From Romanomermis culicivorax (taxonomy: Eukaryota; Nematoda; Enoplea; Mermithida; Mermithidae): a DNA stretch of 64,000 bases. The DNA is taken from positions 372,001-436,000 of the forward strand of contig CAWUHX010000012.1 of assembly GCA_963922205.1 (NCBI GenBank), in the 5' to 3' direction. Positions 11,389 through 22,782 of the stretch are shown in pieces (the first letter of the stretch is position 1; each line of letters begins with the position of its first letter). Position numbers and translations under genes: made by a program. The notes below the pieces were generated by a model. It made no database searches. It was not told the origin of the DNA and worked only from the letters and a program-made list of their open reading frames with translations.

Positions 11389-12223
11389 GGGACGTTTTGT
11401 CATTCGTATTATTGTGAAATCAATAGCCCACAATAATCTGAGTAATGTTGCACAAAACACATTTGCTCATAGACCTTCTTCACATAAAATTTTGCATAAA
11501 TATGCCAAATAATCGAAAGTTTAGCTATGTCCAGGATCCAGTATTTTTTCGTAGATGGCGGACGTTTTATGGCTTGTAGAGAAAGATTTTACTGAATTTT
11601 CTTTACGGCACAACTGAGAAAATACATTCTTCCGCCAAATGGCGAAAGCGTCTTCGGGAAAAAACAGTGTTGTAAACAGGTCAAAAGTTGGAGAATTTTC
11701 AGATTTTTAGGCTCATGAATGCCTGAAAATTAATCTCCATATGGAGAGTGACTCAGAAAACTTAGTAGTCGGCAGAAGTTGCTCATGCGCAACTTGAGTA
11801 AAAAGCCGCCCAGCCACCATTTTTTTCCTCGAAGATTTTTTCCACATGAGAGCCTTACTCAGAATTTTTCCCTCATTTTCCCAAAAAATTTCCACTTTTT
11901 TAAAAACGTTTATCGTGTGGCCACAAATGTTTTTTTGAGCATTTTGGGAGCATACCCGAACATTCTGATGTTTTCGGAGTCAGTAACCTGTAAAAATGAG
12001 GAAAAAAATAGAGAATATTTTAGTCAAGCTAGTCACATTGAGCTGATGAACGACGCACTGATCTCAATTTTGTGATTACTATGTTCAAACTGATCACTTG
12101 ATTATTCAAAATAATTCCATTTTTATCTGTGTATTTAAGAGTTAAGACCAGTTTTAATTTCTGATAATCTCATTTTTTTGTACAATTCTGGAACGTTTAG
12201 TATGTTCAGTTGGCTTTTAGAAG
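11389..12223. other. Intergenic sequence between C1 and A2
   Basis: No gene is recognised. Two short plus-strand frames begin ATGGCGGAC (11556) and ATGGCGAAA (11638); they encode 20 and 24 residues and match nothing I know. The first resembles a YY1-type start motif. Confidence 0.3.
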
Positions 12224-12504
12224 CATACATGTAATTGGGGGCGCAGTGTTATGGGAACCCCCTTAGAAATCGTCGACCATATGGCTAGCCATTGGGCGCT
12301 TCGCGCCATGAATACATTTTTATGGTCTTTTCAGAAAAATTAATATTTTTGGAACTATTTTTCCGACTTTTTTTGTGAAAAAATCGTTTTTTTTTCTTTC
12401 AGAGACCCCTCCCCCCCAAAATTTTGGGAATTTCAGACCAACCACATCCAAAAAGAGTCGTCCGACCCACGCCCCCCAGACCTCGGGTCCCCGTTACATA
12501 TATG
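12224..12504 (+). mobile_element. Family A MITE, internally deleted copy A2
   Basis: It starts CATACATGTAATTGGGG and ends CCGTTACATATATG. Flanks TTTAGAAG and TTTAAAAG agree at 7 of 8 bases. About 160 bp of the family A middle is missing, so the GGCTAGCC block runs directly into GGGCGCTTCGCGCCATG. Confidence 0.75.
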
Positions 12505-13934
12505 TTTAAAAGCATTCCTAACGTTTTTATAAAAGTATTCAAAACTTTGAATGTCTGTCATTTTCAACCTTTTGCATCTAAGTAAAAGCATAAAGCTCAG
12601 GGCTTCAATTTTTGCAGGAACATCATTAAGATTTACGCCTCCTAATTCTACCGGTATTTTAACGTTTTAATTGCAACAAAACTCCTTTGGCTAATTGTTG
12701 CCCAAACGAAACTTGCAGAAGACCGTTCAATGGTTTTTTACAGAACCGAGTGAGAGCTTGAAAACGGATGCATACCATAACTTGGAGATATCAATTATTT
12801 GCTCGAGCATAAAAGAAAACGTTGAAACTAATAGTTTTCGTTTTAATCTTCTCAAATTCATGAGAAATACCATTAAATTCTTCCAGACTGTGTCTAGTTT
12901 ATCAAAATATATTTCATAAATTTTAATCCTTTCTACAATAAAATCCTCATAAATATTAGAAACCTGATTATTTACAGCATTCCCAAAAAGTAAAATTTTT
13001 GTCTTGGCTTTTTTTAGAGTGTTTTTGAAACATTTTATATGTTTTTGAAAGATTCTTTGTACATAAACATTGAAAATCTACAAAGAAGTTTGTGTCATCG
13101 GCATCATACTTTCCCATAGGGTATTGGATTACTATACCCTGAGGCTTCAGTCAAAATTTACTATAGCCAATTTAGATAAACAGCAATTGTAGAACAATGG
13201 AAAGAAGAAGCTTACTAGCAGATTATAAAAAATCATACAATGTGAATAGAGAAAATAAAAATCCGCTATCCAGCCTTTTTCAGAAGAAATTTACTTCTAT
13301 CTATCCCACATTATTGAAAAAAGTGTTCTTCTGTGAAGCATCCCCTGCAAATGATTTCACTTTTGATATTGTCCGGAAAATACGCTTTACCAGCACTTTT
13401 TGAGAAACATGTTACTATATAGCTTTTTGGGGGAATTCAACAACCTATGTAGCATTTGTCTGTGATTGCAGACAATTCTGTTTTTTAGTGTGAGAGCTAT
13501 ACATTTGTCACCCTCCTTAAATTCTAATCCTGCGTTGTTTGATAAATAAAACGTTTACTATGTAGGTATTGTGGGTTTCACAATAATGTGTAAAAACAAT
13601 AACATTTACCTCAAATTACTTTAAAATATCGTGCTTTCTGATAAATATGTAAACTTGTCATTGTCAGCCTCCTCTAAATCTATTTCATTGTGCTGCTTTT
13701 TTCTATTTTTTGCTCTCTCTTTGTAAAATTTACTGTACATCATATCTCAGCATTTCCAATACCCTGAAGCACCTGATCGTGGGAATCTATGATCGGCATA
13801 ATAGCATAGTTTTACTGACTGGCTTAAAATTTTTATTCCCTCAACTAAATTATTCCGTCTAATAAAATTATAAAGTTACCTCAGATACCAAAACATAGAT
13901 TAAAGCGGAAAGCGGACAACCTCACCTAATTCCT

Positions 13935-14360
13935 CTACCATACCGGCAAGGGGTCCGACCAGTTGGGAGGGGGTAAACCGAAAATTTTAAGGTGGGAGTC
14001 CCGAAATTTCCAAAATTTTAGGGAGAGGGGTCGAAAAGACCCCAAAAAAAAGTGGAAAAAATTTCGAAAATTTTCCCAAAAAGCCATTTTTTCCTAATTT
14101 TTTCCAATTTTTCCTAGTTTGGGGGGTTGGGTATAGGGTTGACCAAGTTTGGGGTAAAAGTACCGACATTTGGGTATGGGGTTCGACAGGGCCGTGCGCA
14201 GGATTTTTTCATGGGTTGGGCGGACTAGATTTTTTCACTGAATAGCCCCAGAAAATGTTGATCTTACGCGGATATACTGTGTGCATACTGCCTCAATGTA
14301 TGCTCAACGCCCCCGCCCCCCCCCCCCTTGTGCACGGCCCTGGGGTTCGACCAAGCCTCT
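13935..14360 (-). mobile_element. Family B-like MITE fragment inside the LINE, itself split by a hAT MITE
   Basis: GGGTCCGACCAGTTGGGAGG at 13950 and TTGACCAAGTTTGGGGT near 14138 are family B motifs in minus orientation. The copy lies between LINE pieces that encode SSRG and GCPLS, so it inserted into the reverse transcriptase. It lacks clean ends and is interrupted by the element at 14187-14342. Confidence 0.5.
14187..14342. mobile_element. hAT-type MITE with CAGGGCCGTGC ends
   Basis: Terminal inverted repeats CAGGGCCGTGC and GCACGGCCCTG bound 156 bp, flanked by a perfect 8-bp duplication GGGTTCGA (14179-14186 and 14343-14350). It is inserted in a family B copy that is itself inserted in the LINE, so it is the youngest of three layers. 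Confidence 0.85.
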
Positions 14361-15138
14361 ACTACTTTTAAAAGGGAATGTCTCATAAGCATTAATCAAT
14401 AAAGACGAAGTTACATATCCACTTTTGTATATCATTATAATCCGGCTTATGAATTTTGAACTAAAATTAAAATAGGTGGTACCCTAAAGTTCTAAACACA
14501 AAATGCCATTCTATTATATCAAAGGCAGACATTTGATCCACTGAAAGTAAAATGCCAGTTAGGTCTTCATTATTTACATAATTAATTACAATGTAGATAA
14601 CAAACAAACCATCTCTAATGGCTCTTCCTTGTACTGCACATGTATGATTTTGAACAATTTTAGGCATAACTTTTTTAAGATGATTAACTAAAATTTTTGC
14701 CAACATTTAACATGGAAATTGGTCTCTAATTGCTTCTCTCAGTTTTGTCACTATCGTTTCCTTTATAAATTTAAGAAATGATACTATGATACATGGACTC
14801 ACAAAGTTTACCCTCTTGAAACATGGTCATGTAAACATTTTTTAAAGCAGGAACTAGGAGATACAAAAATTTCAAGTAAAATTCTATATGGAGACCATCG
14901 CTACCTGGAGACGTTCCCTTTTTAAAGGATTTTATAGCAAGTTTCACTTCAGTTTCAGAAATATATTTTTTAAAAACTTCATTATCACTTCTTTCTTTTG
15001 AAGGCTTGACATCAAAAAAAGAACTTTTATCATTTTTATCCTCAATAGTTGATATAAAAAGTGTACAATACTGATTATTGAATTCGGTCTAGACTTCTAT
15101 AACTTATCTTCCAAAAGAGTTAAGGGTCATTTATACTA

Positions 15139-15341
15139 GCCTTTTTCGGCGGAACGGAACGGAATGCAGTGATACAGCGTTACCGAACAAATAGAAATTT
15201 TTGTTGCGTTCGGCTGGTTGGAGGTTATCGTCGATCTTTTTCTAGAAAATTGCAGTTATCATTTCCGATCGAAAGTGGATTTTCAGACTGAACGTTCCAA
15301 GCTGTTGGCGATCGGTTTCGTTCCATTCCGTCGAAAAAGGC
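15139..15341. mobile_element. 203-bp MITE with GCCTTTTTCGGCGGAACG ends, in the LINE
   Basis: GCCTTTTTCGGCGGAACGGA at the left is mirrored by an inverted copy at the right ending TCGAAAAAGGC (a few mismatches over about 25 bp). It lies between LINE endonuclease and reverse-transcriptase pieces. The target duplication is not clear. Confidence 0.6.
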
Positions 15342-16225
15342 AAATATCCTTTGCCATCTTGCTTTTTAATGCTGAATATTGTTCTATTTCCAGCGAATCT
15401 CTTTTGTAACATTTTTGCTGTTGCAAGAGAAACTCTAACCGAGAGAATATCTTGGTAATGAATTTTCCTTAATTTGGCATTAATGCCAATTTAGTTGAAA
15501 TTTCAAGTTCATTTTTACACTCTTTCAAACAGTTCAAATATTCGAGGTTTCCTGGACTTCCCCTAATTTTGTCTTGAAGCATATTTATCCTGCACTAAAA
15601 TTTTATTATCTTTCGACACAAACTTTTTTGTTATGAGTCTTTTAATGCGGGAAAATTCCCACTTGGAATCAACTTTAAAATTTTCCCATTTATCCAGTGA
15701 ACTTTCGACAGACTCACTATTTACTCTATTCAAAAGCTTTAAAAAAAGTACTTTCGATCAACTCATTCAACTTTTGATCCATTGTTTCTAAAAGACCTAC
15801 ATCCATTTTCCAAAAGGATGGACCAATTTTGACATCAAGAAATTGTGTGTAAAATTTGAAAACAAAAAATTTATGATCACTAATTGCAAAATCAATTACA
15901 CTGTGTTACTTGTAAGAATCAGCAAGTAATCGACTTGAATAAATTGAAAAAAACTAGGAAAAAACTACACAAGAGATAGTTTTCTGAGCATGTGAAATAT
16001 GGTTGAACAACTTTAACTTTGGCTTATGAAATCTAAAAACATTCAGAAGATTCAGTTTATTTTAAATTTTAATTTTTTATTTTAAAACTCAAAAATATCA
16101 GCACCGGTTTCTTTTTGTCTAAAATTTCTTGAAGAATTTCGATCCAGATCTCAATTTTAAACAAACTTAAAATCACCTTGTACTAAAACTTCATCATGAT
16201 GTCAAAAATTAGTCGACTACCATTT

Positions 16226-16420
16226 AATCTTTAGTAGTTTTCATCATCGTAAACGTATTATTTCATGTTTAATTGGCAATCTTCAATATTATATCTCTTT
16301 ATTTAATGAAGATCCGCATTTTTTTGTTCATACATTTTTTGAGAAAGATCAACACGTCAACTTCCTAAACTTTTTGAAGTGTTTATTCATTTCTTAACGT
16401 AAATTGAATTCAAAAGTTCC
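16226..16420 (+). repeat. Dispersed repeat D, partial copy D1
   Basis: About 190 bp (AAACGTATTATTTCATGTTT, then AATCTTCAATATTATAT.., TTTTTGAGAAAGATCAAC) match the copies at 48.1-49.1 and 52.6-53.4 kb by eye. No coding potential. Family B copies follow immediately. Confidence 0.55.
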
Positions 16421-16427
16421 ATAGAAG

Positions 16428-16592
16428 CATACCCGTAATTGGGGGGCTTGGGGGGAGACCCCCCAACTTGGCCAACCCTGTACCAACCCCCAGACGTCGA
16501 AAAATTAGAAAAAATTGGCAAAAGGGTGCCTTTGGGAAAATTTTCGACTTTTTTCGACCCCCCCCCCCCCCCACAACTGGTCGGACCTCTAA
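16428..16592 (+). mobile_element. Family B MITE, 3'-truncated copy B1
   Basis: It starts CATACCCGTAATTGGGG and runs to GGTCGGACCTCTAA, where the usual TACAGGTATG end is missing. Layout as in B2. Confidence 0.6.
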
Positions 16593-16698
16593 AATTTAAG
16601 ACAGCAGACCCACTGGAGAAAGAGGCAGCTGACGGCTTTTTGGATCCAAAAATGGACTGAAAATGGACCGCCACATATGCTGGTTGAATGGCTGTGAG

Positions 16699-16881
16699 CA
16701 TACCTGTACTTGAGGGGGTTGGGGGGGACCCTCCTAACTTGGCCAATCATATACCCACCCACCCCAGTTTGGAAAAAATTTGCAAAAAAGAGTATGTTTT
16801 TGGCCTTTTTTGGGAAAAATTTCGACTTTGTTCGACCCCCCCCCCCCCCACCCCCAACTGGTCGGACCTCTTACAGGTATG
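16699..16881 (+). mobile_element. Family B MITE (CATACCTGTA ends), copy B2
   Basis: Starts CATACCTGTACTTGAGGG, ends CTCTTACAGGTATG, 183 bp, with a perfect 8-bp duplication GCTGTGAG (16691-16698 and 16882-16889). G-run on the left, C-run then CAACTGGTCGGACC on the right. The open frames over it are low-complexity proline/glycine translations, not genes. Confidence 0.85.
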
Positions 16882-17512
16882 GCTGTGAGCAGGATGAATG
16901 TTGAAGAAAGAAAGATCAAACTTTTTTCAGCCTGCAATTTACAAGCAACTCAATGAATAAATCATCTCGGCAAGTGATGATGAAGAAAAAAATACGTTTC
17001 GTTACAAAATGCTGACGAGCGAACAAATATCTGCTATGCAATATTGGTTGACGGAAGGCAAAACGTGACCTTCGTTCCAAAAAATTGCCTTGAAAGTACG
17101 TTTTTCAAGACTAATAATTGCAAGCAAGTGAAATTTTTTTGTCATGTTAAAATCAGGTGTTTTCCATTTTGGTGTCCACCGCGTCACCAGAGCATAATTT
17201 TTCAACATTTGGCTTTGTTCACACCAAGTTGCATAATCGATTGTCATCTGCGTCGGTCGAAAGGCTAGTCTCCATAAAATTCAATGCTGAAATTTTTTTG
17301 ACGGTGCATGAGTATATGATTTTATTTGTTACGATAAGGAATCTGTGTACTTTTGCTTAAAAGCAGGAAAAATGATCTGAAAATGTTTTGCCTCATGAAG
17401 AATAAAACTATAGAGATGTTGCCCATGCTTTTCTTCTATACTTAATTCAGATCCACAATTGTGAAATAAAAAAACCTGATTAAACCCCGAAAAACCCGTT
17501 TAAAAACCCGCC

Positions 17513-18056
17513 ACTTCTGCAGTTTAGGTGGTACAGAAAATAATTTTTTTTTCAAACTTTTTTTTTATATTTCTTCGTGTCATAAGGGTAATTCGATGCT
17601 GCTGATGGGCTTAGGTATCAAAGCAACGGTGTTTGTACATTTTTAGTTTTGGGGAGGGCGGGTCGAAAAACCACCAAAAAAGTCGAAAATTTTCCTAAAA
17701 AAGTCCAAAAAAACCCACTTTTTACCTAATTTTTTCCAATTTTTTCGATTCTGGGGAGGGGTTGGGTATAGGGTTGACCAAGTTGAGGGTGGGCGTCCCG
17801 ATATTTGGGTTGGGTATGTGCCTATCCCCAACCTACCCCTCCGATTACAGGTATGTTGTCAGATGGGCTGAGTTAAACTTTAAATTAGCATAGTTTTAGA
17901 AAAAAAGACAGACTATCTCGAATAGTTTCACGATTTGGGCGAAAAAATAACATATTCGTGATCAGCAGCATTGAATTACTCTAATGACACGAAAAAATAT
18001 AAAAAAAATTTTAGAAAAAAAATTTATTTTCTGTACCACCTAAACTGCAGAAGTGC
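17513..18056. mobile_element. MITE with roughly 110-bp inverted ends and a nested family B copy
   Basis: CACTTCTGCAGTTTAGGTGG at 17510 and its inverse at 18035-18055 open long inverted arms that continue through GGTACAGAAAATAA, a T/A-rich tract, TTTCGTGTCAT and ATGCTGCTGATC. A family B copy (17644-17855, minus) lies between the arms. The arms are similar but not identical. Confidence 0.65.
17644..17855 (-). mobile_element. Family B MITE, copy B3 (one end lost)
   Basis: The right end reads CCGATTACAGGTATG; the left begins inside the family B sequence (TTTTGGGGAGGGCGGGTCG) without the CATACCTGTA terminus. Nested in the long-TIR element. Confidence 0.6.
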
Positions 18057-18122
18057 CAAAAACACTTAAAAACCCAAATTCGAAATTTTGAAAATGGGTT
18101 TTTTCCCAACTCTGGCAAAGGT

Positions 18123-18964
18123 CAGGATCCAATGTGCAACTTGGGGAAAAATTTTGGTTGCACAGATAAATTTTTAGTTGTTCAGTCTAAAATCAATAAA
18201 TTAGCTTAATTTTATCGGACAAATCACCAAAAGCTAGATTTCCTCTATTTCATTCGTTTTAGGCTTCTAAGACTAAATTTTTCGAGTTTTGAAGAGAACT
18301 AAAACGCTGGAAAATGAAGCTTTTCACCTTTTTTCCTAGACAGAAGGTTTAATTCTTCAGTGAATTCAATGAATTTTCAGTCGGGCAGGGCAGACTACAA
18401 TTCAAAGACAAGGAAAGAGCGAAAAGAATTATGATTCTTCAACCCGCAAGAATTCCCACTAAGACTCAAAATGTTTTAATAACACAAATGTCACAATCTT
18501 TTTAAAGACCGCTAAAAGACTTAAGGGAAAATAAACGAAAAAAATCTTGCTTTCATACCTCTAAGACCTCCGACCAGTTGGGGGGAGGGGTAAATCCGAA
18601 ATTTGAGGGGAGGGGGTCGAAAAAAGTCGAAATTTTTTCCAAAAAAGGCCAAAAAACATACACGTTTATGCAAATTTTTTTAATTTTTTCCGAACTGGGG
18701 GTGGGTTGGGTATATGGTTGGCCAAGTTGGGGGGGGGGTCCCCCCCAAGTACAGGTATGCTTGCTTTCCGTCAAATTCTCAGAAAAACGACACAGGATCA
18801 AACATTTATCCATAATATCTTAGCTATAAGCATAGGCTAGAATGAAATTTTCTAACCGCGCATTGGAATAATATAGAAAAATTAATAAAATTCGGTGCGA
18901 AGCGCCGGAAAATTTCAACAATTTTCAATTCTATAAGGCGTAATGCAATCAGGGCTTTTTTTTG
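18123..18964. repeat. Dispersed repeat E, copy E1 (tandem with E2)
   Basis: The unit opens with AATGTGCAACTTGGG and TTGGTTGCACAGAT, then AATCAATAAATT.., and ends with ATCAAACATTTATCCATAA.., CTAACCGCGCATTGG and GCGAAGCGCCGG. It is interrupted by family B copy B4. The next copy follows directly, so the two are arranged head to tail. No coding capacity. Confidence 0.65.
18554..18759 (-). mobile_element. Family B MITE, copy B4, nested in repeat E1
   Basis: CATACCTCTAAGACC at the left and GTACAGGTATG at the right, with a perfect 8-bp duplication CTTGCTTT (18546-18553 and 18760-18767). It splits repeat E1, so it is younger. Confidence 0.85.
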
Positions 18965-19740
18965 CACAGGCCAGGTTGCAATGTGCAACTTGGGAAAAAA
19001 ATTTGGTTGCACAGATAGATTTTTGGTTGCTCACTCTAAAATCGATAAATTTGCTTAAATTTATCGGAAAAACCATCGCAAACTAATTTTCTTGTAATTT
19101 CATTTGATCCGCGTCAGTTTTAAGCATTTACAACCCAATTTTTTGAATTTTGGAGAGAAAATAAAAGGATTAATATAACTAGACTATAGTAATGTGTTCG
19201 GGTGTAGCGCCGAAAATTTTTTCAGGATTTCAATATTCTAGAATGCTGGAAAATGAATCTTTTCACAATTCCACCTTTTATTTCCCAGCAGACAGACGGT
19301 CAGTGAATTAGATGAATTTTCAGTCGGACCAACTAAAATTCAAAAACTAGCAACTAGCGGCAAAGAATTTGGATCAAAAATTTCTAGCATTGTCTCAAAC
19401 TCAAAATGTTTTAATCACATGAAGGTCAAAGTTTTCATGAAGATCGCAAAAAAATTTGAGAAAATGACCGAGAAAAATGTAAAGTTCTCATCAGATTCGT
19501 CAAAAAACAATACAGAATCAAACATTTATCCATAACATGTTGATAACTAGAAGCTATAAGCACTAACTAGAATGACCTTTGCTAACCGCGCACTAGATCT
19601 AGAATATTATAAAAAAATATAAATGAATTGAAACCCGGCGGCGCTAAGCGCCGGAAAATTTTCACTTTTTTCCATTTTAGAACGCATAAAAATGCATCTG
19701 CGGACAGAAAACCCTGTAACCTAATCAAAAGAGCAGTTAG
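18965..19740. repeat. Dispersed repeat E, copy E2
   Basis: Same order of motifs as E1 (AATGTGCAACTTGGG, TTGGTTGCACAGAT, ATCAAACATTTATCCATAAC, CTAACCGCGCACTAG, GCGCTAAGCGCCGG). A third, short start of the unit follows at 19740-19830. Confidence 0.65.
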
Positions 19741-19830
19741 GCCTCAAGTTGCACTGTGCAACTTGGCAGAAAAAATTTGGTTGCACAGCTCGAAATTTGG
19801 TTGCTGTGTGCAAAAAAACCCTGAATGCAA

Positions 19831-20461
19831 TGCACCTCCGGCCGGACAGGAAACCATTAAAAAATTTTTCCTCAAAGTGGTGCCTAAGCACAAAAAATTT
19901 AAAATATTTTCAAAAATCAAAAAAAATTCCTCAAAAATGTTCGATTGAGGAAAAAAACTGAGGTGCCCCGAAATCAGGTTTTGCTAGGGGGAAAATTCCG
20001 TAGAAAATCGTGTCCCACACAACAGTAATCATCCAGCGATAAGATAGAACTTTAGCAGGTTGTTCTAGATCATCTTTTCTTGCAGCATATCAAAACCACA
20101 CGTGGGATCCGAGTCTCTACTTTTCAATTTTCCACAGTCGCAGATATCCATGCCGATTGGCACAAGAGGCCAAAAAGGCCGCATTAATTTACATAAAGAG
20201 CGTCCCCTCGCTACACATCAGTGCGATGAGGAAAATTTATCAAGAAAACGGTTTAGGATAAAAAATAGAATGCTGGGAGAATTCAAATATCTCAATTGAA
20301 TTGGTCCGAAAGATATGTTTCTCTTTAATTTTTGGCGACTAATTCTTCCTAAACTGTAAGAATATAAGCTCACACTGTAACTTTACTAATTTCAGTGCAC
20401 GTGACGTGCTACCAATTATATTCAATGTCAGTTTTTCCTAGCGCAGTCTGTTTGGTCACGG
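19831..20461. other. Unassigned stretch left of the small minus-strand gene
   Basis: A-rich sequence with a GGCCAAAAAGGCC palindrome at 20168. An open frame at 20102-20299 matches nothing I know. No clear gene or repeat border. Confidence 0.3.
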
Positions 20462-20782
20462 CTACCGTGGCCTCGACCGTGTCGTGAAGGTATAAATGCG
20501 GCTTTTTTCTTGAAATGCTTCTAAACAATAAATGAGGATAAGTAGAATTTCAGATTTTCACGATTTGCTGATAAACAATATATCACATAGGACTGGAAAT
20601 TTATTGGTGAACATACTGAACTAACCTTTGTTTCTATATTTCCATTCGTCCGTCATATAGTGATTGTTTGACGTCCTTTTATAATATTCTACTATTCTTC
20701 GTTCTGAATTTAGCTACAGTAATCCGACGTCTTCACCTGCGTTCTCATGCCTTGACCAATTCCATGGCCTGTTATCCATCAT
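20462..20782 (-). CDS. Putative small spliced gene, 60 residues, 3 exons
   Basis: I do not recognise the product. Exons on the minus strand: 20782-20737, 20703-20626, 20520-20462. Phases agree and the join gives 60 residues starting MMDNRPWNWSRHENA, with middle YYKRTSNN and MTDEWKYRNKEAFQEK and end TFTTRSRPR. Each exon is far too short for an ordinary ORF scan; exons 2 and 3 have clear acceptors (AATTCAG, TTGTTTAG) and donors (GTGAAG, GTTAGT). Weak points: intron 1 would be only 33 bp, and exon 3 is also open in the other two frames. The charged, aromatic-rich composition recalls small ciliary microtubule-inner proteins, but that is only an impression. Confidence 0.35.
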
Positions 20783-20889
20783 ACAAACTTCACGTCAGAA
20801 ACAACGATGCGAAGATTGAATTGAGAAACGCTTTCTACTGAAGAAAATTGAGGAAAATTTGGATAATATAACGGTCTCATAACTCAACA

Positions 20890-21998
20890 CGGGCCTAGGG
20901 CTTGAATCGGGCTTGGAGTTTCTGGTTTTTAGAGGTTTTTTAGAAGCCCGTAAATTTTTTTAGAAGCCCGAATCCGGCCCGGCTCCAAATCGGGCTCTAA
21001 CCTCGAGGCCTGGCCCGGGCCGATTAAAAAAACAAGGCCCGAAGCCCCACCCGAAAGTCCGATTTTAAGACACACTTTACGAGAAAATTCAGCTTCTTAT
21101 ATAGAGAGTTGTGATAAGTAAAAAATTACCCCTACCTGAAAATAACATATTTGGTGTAACTTGATGCGCTAGGAACGAAAACGATATTCATCTTGTCTGA
21201 AAATCAAAACTCGCATAGCTACAGTAATACAAAAATTGACAATTTTCGATTTTTTTCAATTTTTGATATACAGTTCATTTCAACTTTTGCAAGTTTAGGT
21301 ACGTCAGACATCGTGTTCTGAAAACTTATCCAATATTAGGCCAAACGATGGGCCACAATTTACTGTAGGATTCATTGGTGTAAAGTATGTATTAAGAACA
21401 ATTCTCGAAACATCAAATTTTGAGAGCAAAAATTGTCATTTTTTTCACAAAAATCATATCCTGAAATTTATGTACTGCTAGAGGGTCGCGGGACTTGGAG
21501 TATGGATACCATCCTATAATTACATTTTTTGATAATCGCGACCTCTATCGTGAGAGAATCAAAACTTGATACATTTTAAAAGGATTCATGGTTACTAGCA
21601 GTAGCGCATCAAGTTGGTGTTATACCAATCTCAGAAATCATGTCTTAAAATTTTGCGTAAATAAAATTTCTTTTGGTAGAGCAAAAAACGGAAGCAGAGA
21701 AGAAAAAGTGCGAATAAAGAGCATAGTTGGTCGGGCCGAGCTTTGGCTACTTTGTCCATGGTTTTTGTTTTAAAAAAATTGAAGAATCGAAAATCTTTTG
21801 GTTTTCTTCAGGTACACTGAAAAAAATTAAGTGTCACGAACAAAACTTATTTAATGCAGTAATCACAACGAGCATAATCAAAAACTATAACTTGCTCACC
21901 AAAATTTTTAGGATTTTTGAAAAATAGGTAGGCCCGGCCTGAGAATTTTTTCGGACAGCCCGAAGGCCCGGCAATCGGGCTTACAGTCAGGCCCTACA
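20890..21998. mobile_element. Element with GGGCCT..ATCGGGC ends
   Basis: The left end GGGCCTAGGGCTTGAATCGG and the inverted right end TAGGGCCTGACTGTAAGCCC share GGGCCT and GCCCGA/TCGGGC blocks, with several CGGGCC repeats beside each. This looks like a hAT-type non-autonomous element of about 1.1 kb. The target duplication is not resolved. Open frames at 21588-21927 inside it are unremarkable. Confidence 0.45.
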
Positions 21999-22213
21999 TG
22001 GGCAGTCCGTGCTTTCAGACTCATCTGTATAATTTGGAAAATCCATACGTCATCGTGATTATATGAAATTCACAACAGCCTTTTCGTTGAAAAAATTTCC
22101 CACAAGAAAAGAATTTCTCTATGTAACCCGAAATCAATTCGAGAGTTACGCAATTATTTGGTCGTAAAATTGTGCCTTTTTGTATTTGACTTTATTTTCA
22201 GTTCGTAATCCTA

Positions 22214-22456
22214 ATGAGTGAACAAGGGATTCATGTCACAGACAACTTTTCTTTGTTGCGGTTAAGTTACAGAATTCGCTCACGTTCGAGCCAAACAAAA
22301 GTGAATATAATCATCGCGCCCAGTGAAGATTTCGCGGTTTCAGCTCCTAAAATGCCTGAAAATTCATCACTCGACCACTCAATAAGTTTGTGGCAGCTCG
22401 AAACATGTGTCAAAAACCATGTTTTGGCACAAAATGCCTTCCAACGATTACCGTAA
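22214..22456 (+). CDS. Unidentified open frame, 80 residues, behind a splice acceptor
   Basis: An 80-residue frame starts MSEQGIHVTDNFSLL and ends NAFQRLP. The ATG lies 13 bp after TTATTTTCAG (22191-22200), the same acceptor-to-ATG spacing seen in front of LAMTOR2, PHKB and FOXO. Base composition is less AT-rich than the flanks. The opposite strand is also open over most of it, and I recognise no family, so it may be spurious. Confidence 0.25.
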   Translation: MSEQGIHVTDNFSLLRLSYRIRSRSSQTKVNIIIAPSEDFAVSAPKMPENSSLDHSISLWQLETCVKNHVLAQNAFQRLP

Positions 22457-22782
22457 TGACTTGACATCATTTTTCCACGAGAGACTTCCAATGGTTGACA
22501 AAACAGCCGGAAAAATTTGAAATTAAGGCGGCCTAATTAAGGCTAATAATTAATTAAGGCTAATAATTAAGTCGTTACTAGACAGAAGTATTTTACTATA
22601 AAAATCTACATTATAATACTATAAATTGCCAACAAAAACGCAGGAAACAGTGCAATAAAACTCATTGGCCATTTCGTATTTTCAAGGACTGGCAGAACTT
22701 TCGGAGGGAAAATCAAAAATTAGAAGAAAGTTAAGCTTCAAACATAAAATTATACTGCACATATTCTCCCTTTACCGTTCAG

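Larger units (their letters stand above)
13100..15930 (-). mobile_element. Degenerate Tx1/L1-type LINE (endonuclease and reverse transcriptase remnants)
   Basis: The minus strand holds broken pieces in LINE order. About 15900-15740 looks like the end of an AP endonuclease (FAISDH, GPSFWKMDVGLLE). About 14960-14790 gives FKKGTSPGSDGLHIEFY, the start of the reverse transcriptase. At 14750 NWRPISMLNV has W changed to a stop. 14706-14467 reads LAKILVNHLKK..PKIVQNHTCAVQGR..LSVDQMSAFD. About 14450-14350 reads SGYVTSSLLINAYE..PFKSSRG. About 13930-13890 has GCPLSALIYVLVSE after a stop, and about 13830 YYADH in place of YADD. Multiple stops and frameshifts show it is dead. It is interrupted by elements at 13935-14360 and 15139-15341. 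The clade call is by motif style; the outer borders are approximate. Confidence 0.65.

Noticed and set aside
16387-19960. Proline/glycine-rich open frames over the MITEs
   Set aside because: They are translations of poly(G)/poly(C) runs and spacers on both strands, repeated at each element copy.
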